The notes beneath the pieces are model-generated. The model saw only the letters and a program-made list of their open reading frames with translations, had not been told where the DNA came from and searched no databases. From JACDDK01 sp038198445 (GTDB lineage: Bacteria; Actinomycetota; Rubrobacteria; Rubrobacterales; Rubrobacteraceae), in the NCBI GenBank assembly GCA_038198445.1, contig JBBPZZ010000172.1, forward strand, positions 1-8,118: DNA of 8,118 bases, written 5' to 3'. How positions within the stretch are numbered: the first letter of the stretch is position 1; every line of letters begins with the position of its first letter. Shown piece by piece: positions 1 to 5,850 of this stretch. A program made the translations under genes and the position numbers.

Positions 1-14
1 GAGGTCGGGACCTC
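1..14 (-). terminator. Possible hairpin just downstream of thrB (partial view)
   Basis: The bases GAGGTC and GACCTC (1-6 and 9-14) are perfect inverted arms around a 2-base centre; as RNA this would fold as five pairs with a four-base loop. It begins three bases after the thrB stop codon on the minus strand, where a terminator would be expected. The window ends here, so I cannot see whether a T-tract or a longer stem follows. It could equally be a chance palindrome in GC-rich DNA. Confidence 0.25.
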
Positions 15-17
15 TGG

Positions 18-950
18 CTATAGCATCGGAATTGCACTCTGAGCAGGCACTTCGCCAAGTGGCTCCACCCGCGCCCCGGAGAGGTCCACGTCCAGAGCCC
101 AGGCTTTCGCACGTACCCCCCGCAGCTCGAAAGCCGCGCGCATGGCGGCGGCTATCTCCCGGGCGGGAGCTTCGGGCGCGAAGGCCAGCACCGTCGGCCC
201 GGATCCCGAGAGACACGCGCCGTAAGCCCCGTTAGAGAGCGCCGCCTCTATGACGTCTTCGAGTCCGGGGATGAGATGTGAGCGGTAGGGCTGGTGCAGC
301 CTGTCCTGCATCGCTACTCGCAGGAGATGGTACTCGCCGGTAGCCAGTGCGCCGAGCAATAGGCCGGAACGGCCCACGTTGAAGACCGCGTCGCGGTGGG
401 GGACTTGCTCCGGCAGGGCGCGCCGCGCGGCGGTGGTCGAGACCTCGAAGTCCGGGACGGCGACGACGGCCTTCAGGTTCTTGGGTTCGAGCCGGACGGC
501 GCTCACGCCGTTTGGGGTGAGGGTGCCGATGACGAGTCCGCCGAGCAGGGCCGGGGCGGCGTTGTCCGGGTGGCCGTCGAGGTCGCAGACGAGGTTTAGT
601 AGGTCGGGCGGGGCCAGGGCGCGGCCGAGGAGGTCGTTAGCGGCGACGGCCCCGCCGACGAGGGCGGCGGCGCTCCCACCGAGGCCGCGGGCGGGCGGGA
701 TGGAGTTCTCCTGGATCAGGTGGAACTGAACATCCGGCTCCTCGACAAGCTCCGCCACGAAGCGGGCGGCGCGGTAGGCGGGATGGTCGGGGCCGTGAGG
801 GATCAAGTCCGCCCCTTCACCGTACACCTCGACCACCGGCGCCGGAGAGCGGTCCAGGCTTATCCGCATACTGAGACTAAGCGCGAGACCGACCGCGTCG
901 TAGCCCGGCCCCAGGTTCGCCGAAGTGGCCGGGACGCGGACGGAGATCAT
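18..950 (-). CDS. thrB: Homoserine kinase (ThrB)
   Basis: This cytoplasmic GHMP-family kinase phosphorylates L-homoserine with ATP to give O-phospho-L-homoserine, the substrate of the threonine synthase encoded just upstream. The 310-residue length is normal for the family. All three GHMP motifs are visible: the N-terminal substrate motif RVPATSANLGPGYD (residues 5-18), the phosphate-binding loop PPARGLGGSAAA (85-96), and the C-terminal glycine-rich motif GAYGACLSGSGPT (241-253). The conserved DGHPDN segment is at 125-130. Small deviations are GYD where GFD is usual, and GLGGS where GLGSS is commoner in the loop. The ATG start is well placed: the motif begins at residue 5, and GGAG lies 11 bases upstream inside thrC. 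It overlaps the thrC stop as ATGA, so the two are almost certainly co-transcribed and translationally coupled. Function is inferred from motifs and context and is secure. Confidence 0.96.
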   Translation of the reverse strand: MISVRVPATSANLGPGYDAVGLALSLSMRISLDRSPAPVVEVYGEGADLIPHGPDHPAYRAARFVAELVEEPDVQFHLIQENSIPPARGLGGSAAALVGGAVAANDLLGRALAPPDLLNLVCDLDGHPDNAAPALLGGLVIGTLTPNGVSAVRLEPKNLKAVVAVPDFEVSTTAARRALPEQVPHRDAVFNVGRSGLLLGALATGEYHLLRVAMQDRLHQPYRSHLIPGLEDVIEAALSNGAYGACLSGSGPTVLAFAPEAPAREIAAAMRAAFELRGVRAKAWALDVDLSGARVEPLGEVPAQSAIPML

Positions 951-2023
951 CCCGCTGCCCGCTCCAACCTACCGGAGATCGCCTCGAACGTCGCCTCGAC
1001 CGGCTCCGGAAGCCGCACCCGTTTCAGGATGATGTCCGGGTCCTTGAGCCCATGTCCCGTGAGCACGCTGACGACGGTTCCTTCCGGTCCGCGTCCCTCG
1101 CGGGCGAGTTTCAGCAGACCGGCGATGCCCGCCGCCGAAGCAGGCTCGCAGAAGACGCCCTCCTCGCGGGCGAGCAACTCCTGGGCGGCCAGTATCTCGT
1201 CGTCGGTGACGCTCTCTATCGCGCCGCCGGACTCGCGTGCGGCGTTTAGCGCGCCTTCCTTGCTCGCCGGAGAGCCGATGCGGATGGCGCTCGCAACCGT
1301 CTCGGGGTTCTCGAAGTCCTGGCCGGTCACGAGCGGCGAGGCGCCCTCGGCCTGGAAGCCGAGCATCCGGGGCGCGTCGTCGGCGTATCCGGCCTCGCGC
1401 CACTCCTTGAAGCCCTTCCAGTAGGCGGTGATGTTTCCGGCGTTGCCTACCGGCAGGGCGAGGGCGTCCGGCGGTCGTCCGAGGACCTCGCAGACCTCGA
1501 AGGCGGCCGTCTTCTGGCCCTCGATGCGGTCCGGGTTCACGGAGTTAACGAGGGCGACGTTGCCCAACGCCTCGGCGGCCTGGATGGAGAGCTTCAGGGC
1601 CTCGTCGAAGTTCCCTTCGATCTGGACGATCTCCGCGCCGTGCGCGAGTACCTGGACCGCCTTGCCCAGTGCGATCTTCCCAGCAGGCACCATTACGAAG
1701 CACGTAACGCCGGCCCTGGCGGAATAAGCAGCGGCGGCGGCGGCCGTGTTCCCGGTCGAGGCGCAGATGCTGGCCCGGCTGCCGTTAGCAACGGCGCGGC
1801 TCAGGGCGACCGTCATGCCCCGGTCTTTAAAGGAGGCGGTGGGGTTCATCCCCTCGAACTTCAGGTGGACATTCGCACCGATGCGCTCGGAGAGTCTGGG
1901 AGCGGGGATCAGGGGCGTCTCGCCCTCGCCGAGCGTCGCGATCGCTTCGTCCGGTATCTCCGGCAGCCAGCCGCGATACCTCCTGATCACACCCTGTCTA
2001 AACGTCCGCGACTGTACCGTCAA
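947..2023 (-). CDS. thrC: Threonine synthase (ThrC)
   Basis: This PLP-dependent fold-type II enzyme converts O-phosphohomoserine to L-threonine and phosphate. The 358 residues match the short bacterial threonine synthases of about 350-360. The Schiff-base lysine is K66 in the SFKDRG motif. STGN (89-92) is the usual substrate/cofactor loop, GNAGNI (193-198) cradles the PLP phosphate, and VNSVNPDRIEGQ (159-170) and CEPASAAG are further family landmarks. The family N-terminus (GVI..Y...LP followed by TLGEGxTPL) begins near residue 11. The start is TTG at 2023, with GAAAGG 11 bases upstream and an in-frame stop only five codons further up (2041-2039). A GTG at codon 12 (1990) is the only other candidate, but it would cut into the conserved FRQGVI segment. 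It is first in a two-gene unit with thrB. No homoserine dehydrogenase gene accompanies the pair here. Confidence 0.96.
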   Translation of the reverse strand: MTVQSRTFRQGVIRRYRGWLPEIPDEAIATLGEGETPLIPAPRLSERIGANVHLKFEGMNPTASFKDRGMTVALSRAVANGSRASICASTGNTAAAAAAYSARAGVTCFVMVPAGKIALGKAVQVLAHGAEIVQIEGNFDEALKLSIQAAEALGNVALVNSVNPDRIEGQKTAAFEVCEVLGRPPDALALPVGNAGNITAYWKGFKEWREAGYADDAPRMLGFQAEGASPLVTGQDFENPETVASAIRIGSPASKEGALNAARESGGAIESVTDDEILAAQELLAREEGVFCEPASAAGIAGLLKLAREGRGPEGTVVSVLTGHGLKDPDIILKRVRLPEPVEATFEAISGRLERAAG

Positions 2024-2085
2024 AGTGAGCCAAGCCTTTCATCTGGATAGTACCGGAGAACTAACGAGCAACACCAGAAGCGCAT
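2020..2085 (-). other. Possible 21-codon leader ORF overlapping the thrC start
   Basis: On the minus strand an ATG at 2085 opens a 21-codon frame (MRFWCCSLVLRYYPDERLGS plus Leu) whose TGA stop overlaps the thrC TTG start as TTGA. This is the same kind of overlap seen between rfbA and rfbC. AGGAG lies directly against the ATG with no spacer, which is poor for initiation. The peptide has no threonine codons, so it does not look like a classic threonine attenuator. It contains two adjacent cysteine codons and five leucine codons, including a TTA that is likely rare in this GC-rich genome. It could couple translation into thrC or be a chance open frame; chance is the more likely explanation. Confidence 0.2.
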
Positions 2086-2150
2086 CTCCTATTGTCTGGA
2101 GTTCGCGCGAGGTGCGTGGAAACGTGGATATTCGCGTTCATAGAGTAAGA

Positions 2151-2180
2151 AAAGTATCACGCCTCGCCTCCCGGTTTCAA
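2151..2180 (-). promoter_or_regulatory. Predicted sigma-70-type promoter of thrC-thrB
   Basis: Reading the minus strand, a -35 box TTGAAA (2180-2175) is separated by 18 bases from a -10 box TACTTT (2156-2151) that is preceded by TGA, an extended -10. The -35 box differs from consensus at one position and the -10 at two. Transcription would start near 2144, giving a leader of about 120 bases before the thrC TTG. I see no T-box motif or clear attenuator stem in that leader. This is prediction from pattern only. Confidence 0.45.
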
Positions 2181-2226
2181 GAACGCGGCGATAGCTCCGT
2201 AAGCCTGGCGAATTACCGCCCGTCTG

Positions 2227-2239
2227 GAACAAGATGTTC
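2227..2239. repeat. Short inverted repeat, candidate operator for ugd
   Basis: GAACA and TGTTC form a perfect 5-bp inverted repeat around the 3-base centre AGA. It lies about 20 bp upstream of the predicted ugd -10 element, where a dimeric regulator overlapping the -35 region would bind. A related half-site GTTC occurs at 2247-2250. The arms resemble the GAAC...GTTC of Gram-positive LexA sites, but the gap between them is five bases instead of four. The regulator is unknown. Confidence 0.3.
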
Positions 2240-2258
2240 TTTCGGGGTTCGTGGACGG

Positions 2259-2267
2259 TGGTATACC
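2259..2267 (+). promoter_or_regulatory. Weak extended -10 element ahead of ugd
   Basis: TGG followed by TATACC (2262-2267) resembles an extended -10 hexamer. No good -35 box lies at 16-18 bases; the nearest T-rich stretch is TTCTTT at 2237-2242, with a 19-base gap. Transcription would start about 30 bases before the ugd start. This is the best candidate I see on the plus strand in the divergent region, but the support is modest. Confidence 0.3.
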
Positions 2268-2292
2268 TTGAGTGTTCTATTGGAGCCCTGGC

Positions 2293-2299
2293 AGGGGAG
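2293..2299 (+). promoter_or_regulatory. Ribosome binding site fixing the ugd TTG start
   Basis: The purine run AGGGGAG ends four bases before TTG at 2304. It decides the start of ugd, because the same reading frame stays open far upstream, antisense to thrC, and a naive longest-ORF call would begin at 1746. Confidence 0.6.
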
Positions 2300-2303
2300 A
2301 CCT

Positions 2304-3674
2304 TTGAAGCAATTCAAAGTAGGAGTAGTCGGCGCGGGATATGTCGGCCTGGTTACGGGTGTTTGTCTGGCGTACATCGGCCACCGGATAACGATGGTCG
2401 ATGTCGACGAGGAGCGGATAAGCGCCCTGGAGCGCGGCCGGTCGCCCATCTACGAGCCGGGGCTCGAAGAGAAAATGTCTGAGGTCTCCGGCCGGATCGG
2501 GTTCACGACGGATCTGGGTTTCGTGGCGCGCGAGGCGGACGTAATATTCATAGCGGTGAAGACGCCGTCCGGCGAGGGAGGGGCCGTAGATCTCTCGAAC
2601 GTGACGGACGTGGCCCGGACCATAGGCCGGGAGACCTCCGGGTTGGAGAGAGAGCGGCCGCTCGTGCTGGTCAACAAGAGTACGGTGCCGGTTGGGAGCG
2701 GCGACTACGTTTCCAAGATCATCCGCGAGGGTGCCGGGGAAGCCGGTAACGGGGACGCCAGTTTCCAGGTCGTCTCCAACCCCGAGTTTCTGAGGGAGGG
2801 GAGCGCGGTACATGATTCCCTGTTCCCGGACAGGATCGTCCTCGGGGCGGACTCGCAGGAGGCGCTCGACACCATGCGGGCGCTCTACGAGCCGATCATC
2901 GAGCAGAGCTTCCCTGGTGGTTTCGAGATCCGGCCCAGGTCGGCGGTGCCGTTCGTCACGACGGACCTGGCGAGCGCGGAGATGATCAAATACGCCGCCA
3001 ACGCCTTCCTCGCCACCAAGATCAGCTTTATCAATGAGATCTCCTCTATCTGCGAACTGGTCGGCGCGGATGTCGGTAATGTTGCCATCGGCATCGGACT
3101 CGACGAACGTATCGGCCACCGCTTCCTCAATGCGGGTATCGGCTGGGGCGGTTCTTGCTTCCCGAAGGACGTGGCGGCGCTCCGGGCGATGGCCGGCGAG
3201 TACGGCTACGAAGCGGAGTTGCTCGCCGCGACGGCCAGGGTAAACGAGGGCCAGCGCAAGCGTGTGATCTCTAAACTCCAGCACGACCTGCATACTCTGA
3301 AGGGCAAGCGCATAGCCCTCCTCGGTCTCGCCTTTAAGCCCAACACCGACGACCTCCGGGAGGCCCCGAGCCTTGAGATAGCGCGCGAGCTGGACCTCCT
3401 CGGCGCGCGGACTATCGGCTACGACCCGGTAGCCGGTAAGGCCGCTGTCCGGGCCGTAGCCAGCCTGGAGACCTCCCGCGATCCCTACGAAGCCCTTAAG
3501 GGAGCCCACGCCGCCGTCCTGGTTACCGAGTGGGACGAGTTGCGCGCCCTGGACCTGAAAAAAGCCGCTTCCATCATGGCGGAGCCGCGTCTCCTGATAG
3601 ACGGCCGCAACGTCTTCGAGCCTGAGGCCGCCAGAGACGCCGGATTCCTCTACCGGGGTTTCGGCCGTGGCTGA
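2304..3674 (+). CDS. ugd: UDP-glucose 6-dehydrogenase
   Basis: This cytoplasmic enzyme oxidises UDP-glucose to UDP-glucuronate with two NAD+. At 456 residues it has the usual bacterial length. The N-terminal Rossmann fold starts KVGVVGAGYVGL (5-16), with the NAD-binding glycines at 10, 12 and 15. The acidic residue ending strand 2 lies in MVDVDEERI (31-39). KTP at 86-88, NKSTVPVGS (124-132) and NPEFLREGSA (159-168) match the family. The central helix carries MIKYAANAFLATKISFINE (K229, N233). The catalytic nucleophile is C285 in GGSCFPKD (282-289). The C-terminal UDP-binding domain begins around LLGLAFKPNTDDLREAPS. The start is TTG at 2304, because the family N-terminus begins there and a strong purine-rich RBS precedes it. 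The preceding open frame is an antisense artefact over thrC. The 3' end overlaps the decarboxylase gene by 8 bases, so its product UDP-glucuronate is probably passed to that enzyme. Confidence 0.95.
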   Translation: MKQFKVGVVGAGYVGLVTGVCLAYIGHRITMVDVDEERISALERGRSPIYEPGLEEKMSEVSGRIGFTTDLGFVAREADVIFIAVKTPSGEGGAVDLSNVTDVARTIGRETSGLERERPLVLVNKSTVPVGSGDYVSKIIREGAGEAGNGDASFQVVSNPEFLREGSAVHDSLFPDRIVLGADSQEALDTMRALYEPIIEQSFPGGFEIRPRSAVPFVTTDLASAEMIKYAANAFLATKISFINEISSICELVGADVGNVAIGIGLDERIGHRFLNAGIGWGGSCFPKDVAALRAMAGEYGYEAELLAATARVNEGQRKRVISKLQHDLHTLKGKRIALLGLAFKPNTDDLREAPSLEIARELDLLGARTIGYDPVAGKAAVRAVASLETSRDPYEALKGAHAAVLVTEWDELRALDLKKAASIMAEPRLLIDGRNVFEPEAARDAGFLYRGFGRG

Positions 3675-4632
3675 GTCCGGTACAAAACCGCGCGCGCTGG
3701 TAACTGGTGGGGCGGGGTTCATCGGGAGCCATCTCTGCGAGCGTTTGGTCTCCGAGGGCTACTCCGTGGTGTGCGTGGATAACCTGATCACCGGCTCTTA
3801 CGAGAACGTCACCCATCTGGAAGACGAGGACTTCGAGTTCGTGAACCACGACGCGACCAACTATATAGGAGTCTCGGGAGATCTAGACGAGGTCTACCAC
3901 TTCGCCTCACCGGCGAGTCCGAAGGACTTCGAGCGCATCCCGATACAGATCCTCAAGGTAGGCGCCCTCGGGACCCACAACGCCCTGGGGCTCGCCAGGG
4001 CGAAGGGAGCCCGCTTCATGCTCGCGTCCACCTCGGAGGTCTACGGCGACCCGCTCGTGCATCCTCAGCCGGAGAGCTACCGGGGAAACGTGAACCCCAT
4101 CGGCATACGCGGCGTCTACGACGAAGCCAAACGTTACGCCGAGGCGGTGACGATGGCCTACCATCGCTATCACGGACTGGACACTCGCATAGTCCGCATC
4201 TTCAATACCTACGGACCCAGAATGCGTCCCGACGACGGGCGCATGATCCCGAACTTCATCCAACAAGCTCTTACCGGCCAGCCCCTGACTATCTACGGCG
4301 ACGGGAGCCAGACCAGGAGCTTGCAGTACGTGGACGACCTGATCGAAGGCGTAATCCGCCTGATGCGTAGCCGGGAGACCCGGCCCGTGAACATGGGCAA
4401 CCCTCGGGAGTTCTCCATCCGGGAGATAGCCGGAATGGTGCTTGAGATCTCCGGTAGAGAGGGCGGTATGGTCTACGAGACGCTGCCCGAGGACGACCCC
4501 AGACAGCGTCTCCCGGACATAACCCGCGCCCGGGAGAGCCTGGGTTGGGAACCGCGAGTCCCGGCGGAGGAGGGCCTGCGGCGCACGTTCGAGTGGTTCG
4601 CCGACCGGCGCGAGCGCACGGAGGTCTCCTGA
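3667..4632 (+). CDS. uxs: UDP-glucuronate decarboxylase (UDP-xylose synthase), SDR family
   Basis: This extended short-chain dehydrogenase/reductase is predicted to convert UDP-glucuronate to UDP-xylose and CO2, using bound NAD+ catalytically. Its 321 residues fit soluble bacterial UXS proteins. The NAD motif GGAGFIG is at 14-20. The UXS-type segment STSEVYGDPLVHPQ (121-134) carries S123 and E124. GNVNPIG (140-146) and the catalytic pair Y151/K155 in YDEAKR follow, then RIFNTYGPRM and GDGSQTRSLQYVDDL (R217). Compared with the familiar UXS signature, Trp is replaced by Arg at R139, the stretch before the Tyr reads IRGV instead of the usual PR.C, and YDEAK replaces YDEGK. The start is GTG at 3667, inside the last codons of ugd, with GGGG eight bases upstream. 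The overlap with ugd strongly supports the substrate assignment. A related SDR, such as another nucleotide-sugar decarboxylase or epimerase, is less likely. Confidence 0.88.
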   Translation: MAESGTKPRALVTGGAGFIGSHLCERLVSEGYSVVCVDNLITGSYENVTHLEDEDFEFVNHDATNYIGVSGDLDEVYHFASPASPKDFERIPIQILKVGALGTHNALGLARAKGARFMLASTSEVYGDPLVHPQPESYRGNVNPIGIRGVYDEAKRYAEAVTMAYHRYHGLDTRIVRIFNTYGPRMRPDDGRMIPNFIQQALTGQPLTIYGDGSQTRSLQYVDDLIEGVIRLMRSRETRPVNMGNPREFSIREIAGMVLEISGREGGMVYETLPEDDPRQRLPDITRARESLGWEPRVPAEEGLRRTFEWFADRRERTEVS

Positions 4633-4637
4633 ATCCT

Positions 4638-4648
4638 CCGGCCGCCGG
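4638..4648 (+). repeat. GC-rich inverted repeat after the UXS stop
   Basis: CCGGC and GCCGG flank a single C five bases after the decarboxylase stop codon. In RNA it could form four G-C pairs with a three-base loop. No T-tract follows, so it is at best a weak terminator or pause signal separating the UDP-sugar genes from rfbB. Confidence 0.25.
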
Positions 4649-4673
4649 TAACGAGTACGTGGCGACTGAAGGG

Positions 4674-4701
4674 CTGGTCTAGTAAATTACTGGCGGACCA
4701 G
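4674..4701 (+). repeat. Nested inverted repeat with AT-rich core upstream of rfbB
   Basis: Outer arms CTGGTC (4674-4679) and GACCAG (4696-4701) are perfect complements. Inside them AGTAA (4681-4685) and TTACT (4687-4691) form a second perfect repeat around a single A. The AT-rich core stands out in this GC-rich region. The two levels are offset asymmetrically by one base on the left and four on the right. It could be an RNA hairpin with an internal loop or a double operator. No T-run follows, so it does not look like a standard terminator. Confidence 0.35.
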
Positions 4702-4731
4702 AGTGGATCGCCGGAGACCCGCAAGACGAAA

Positions 4732-4744
4732 GCCAGGCTCTGGC
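4732..4744 (+). repeat. Small hairpin in the rfbB leader
   Basis: GCCAG and CTGGC are perfect complements around the three-base loop GCT, ending 20 bases before the rfbB GGAG. The palindrome CAGCTG (4744-4749) follows directly. It is a potential 5-bp leader stem; I recognise no riboswitch family in the gap. Confidence 0.25.
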
Positions 4745-4762
4745 AGCTGAAGGATAATAGCC

Positions 4763-4769
4763 AAAGGAG
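4763..4769 (+). promoter_or_regulatory. Ribosome binding site of rfbB
   Basis: AAAGGAG ends one base before a GTG (4771) and four bases before an ATG (4774). The spacing favours the ATG as the true start. A GATAAT hexamer at 4753-4758 resembles a -10 box, but a transcript from it would start inside or next to this RBS, and no -35 box is evident. Confidence 0.5.
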
Positions 4770-4773
4770 AGTG

Positions 4774-5850
4774 ATGGAAGGACCTGAACGCACCATTATG
4801 GTGACCGGCGGCGCCGGGTTTATCGGGGGCAACTTCGTCCTCGACCTCGTCGGGGCCGGAAGCTACAGGGTTTTGAACCTCGACGCCCTCACATACGCGG
4901 GGAACCTGGCTACCCTCGCTCCGGTCTCCGGGAACCCGAACCACGTCTTCATACACGGCAACATCGGCGACAGGGGTCTGGTCGACCGCCTGCTCGCCGA
5001 GCACCGGCCCGTCGCCATCGTGAACTTCGCCGCCGAGAGCCACGTTGACCGCTCCATAGACGGCCCCGGAGCCTTTATCCAGACGAACGTCGTCGAGACC
5101 CACGACCTCCTCGAAGCGGCGCTCGTCTACTGGAACCTGCTCGAAGGCGAGGAGCGCGAACGTTTCCGCTTCCTGCACGTCTCCACGGACGAGGTCTACG
5201 GTACGCTGGGACCGACAGGGTACTTTACCGAGGAGAGCCCATACCGGCCGAACTCTCCCTACGCGGCGTCGAAAGCGGCCTCGGACCACCTGGTGCGGTC
5301 CTACCATCACACTTACGGGCTGCCGACGCTCACTACCAACTGCTCCAACAACTACGGGCCGTACCACTTCCCGGAGAAGCTGATACCGCTCATGATCACG
5401 AGCGCCCTCGAAGGCAAACCACTGCCGGTCTACGGCGACGGACAACAGGTCCGGGACTGGCTCTATGTGAAGGACCACTGCCGCGCCATACTCACCGCCC
5501 TGGAGAAAGGGAAGACCGGCGAAGTGTACAACGTCGGTGGACACAACGAGCGGGCGAACCTAGACGTGGTGAAGACCATCTGCGTGTTGCTCGACGAACT
5601 GGTCCCCGATTCGCCGCACGCGCCGCACGATTCGCTCATCACGTTCGTCGCGGACCGGCCGGGCCACGACCGCCGCTACGCCATAGACGCCGGAAAGATC
5701 GCCCGCGAACTCGGGTGGACTCCAGAGGAGACCTTCGAGAGCGGGATGGAGAAGACGGTGCGCTGGTACCTGGAGAACGCGGCCTGGCGCCAGGATGTAC
5801 TCTCCGGCAAGTACCGGGGCGAGAGGCTCGGCCTGGGGAGCCGGTCATGA
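4774..5850 (+). CDS. rfbB: dTDP-glucose 4,6-dehydratase (RfbB/RmlB)
   Basis: This extended SDR enzyme uses tightly bound NAD+ to turn dTDP-glucose into dTDP-4-dehydro-6-deoxy-glucose, the second step to dTDP-rhamnose. At 358 residues it is of normal length. Visible motifs are TGGAGFIGGNFV (11-22, NAD binding), LNLDALTYAGN (35-45), the family mark FAAESHVDRSI (85-95), the catalytic triad region STDEVYG with T138, D139 and E140, and YAASK with Y163 and K167. NNYGPYHFPEKLIP, YGDGQQVRDWLYV and RPGHDRRYAID complete the signature. The ATG at 4774 was chosen over GTG at 4771 because of RBS spacing; an ATG at 4798 is closer to the usual family start but lacks a good RBS. The last codon overlaps rfbA as ATGA. 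Identification is secure from motifs and context. Confidence 0.96.
   Translation: MEGPERTIMVTGGAGFIGGNFVLDLVGAGSYRVLNLDALTYAGNLATLAPVSGNPNHVFIHGNIGDRGLVDRLLAEHRPVAIVNFAAESHVDRSIDGPGAFIQTNVVETHDLLEAALVYWNLLEGEERERFRFLHVSTDEVYGTLGPTGYFTEESPYRPNSPYAASKAASDHLVRSYHHTYGLPTLTTNCSNNYGPYHFPEKLIPLMITSALEGKPLPVYGDGQQVRDWLYVKDHCRAILTALEKGKTGEVYNVGGHNERANLDVVKTICVLLDELVPDSPHAPHDSLITFVADRPGHDRRYAIDAGKIARELGWTPEETFESGMEKTVRWYLENAAWRQDVLSGKYRGERLGLGSRS

Noticed and set aside
720..1424. 234-codon plus-strand open frame opposite thrB/thrC
   Set aside because: It spans the junction of two secure antisense genes and reads as serine/alanine/proline-rich shadow sequence.
2040..2052. Alternative thrC -10 box (TACTAT on the minus strand)
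   Set aside because: A transcript from it would start at or within the thrC ribosome binding site, and no -35 box lies at a suitable distance.
2024..2174. T-box riboswitch or threonine attenuator in the thrC leader
   Set aside because: I find no T-box sequence, no run of threonine codons in the short leader frame, and no clear terminator/antiterminator pair.
2227..2239. LexA (SOS) box in front of ugd
   Set aside because: The arms GAAC and GTTC are separated by five bases; the Gram-positive LexA site needs four. There is also no SOS-related gene nearby.
1746..2303. N-terminal extension of the ugd reading frame by 186 codons
   Set aside because: It is antisense to thrC and continues through the divergent promoter region. 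It has no family resemblance, and the dehydrogenase Rossmann fold and its RBS begin at 2304.
2277..3722. 481-codon open frame on the minus strand opposite ugd
   Set aside because: This is a typical GC-rich shadow of a strongly identified plus-strand gene; its composition is low-complexity and it shows no recognisable domain.
4701..4770. Cyclic-di-GMP or other riboswitch upstream of rfbB
   Set aside because: Some short pieces such as CGCAAGACGAAAGCC recall the GEMM core, but the required conserved segments and their order are absent.
4687..5544. 285-codon minus-strand open frame opposite rfbB
   Set aside because: It is a shadow frame over a secure rfbB with no recognisable motifs.
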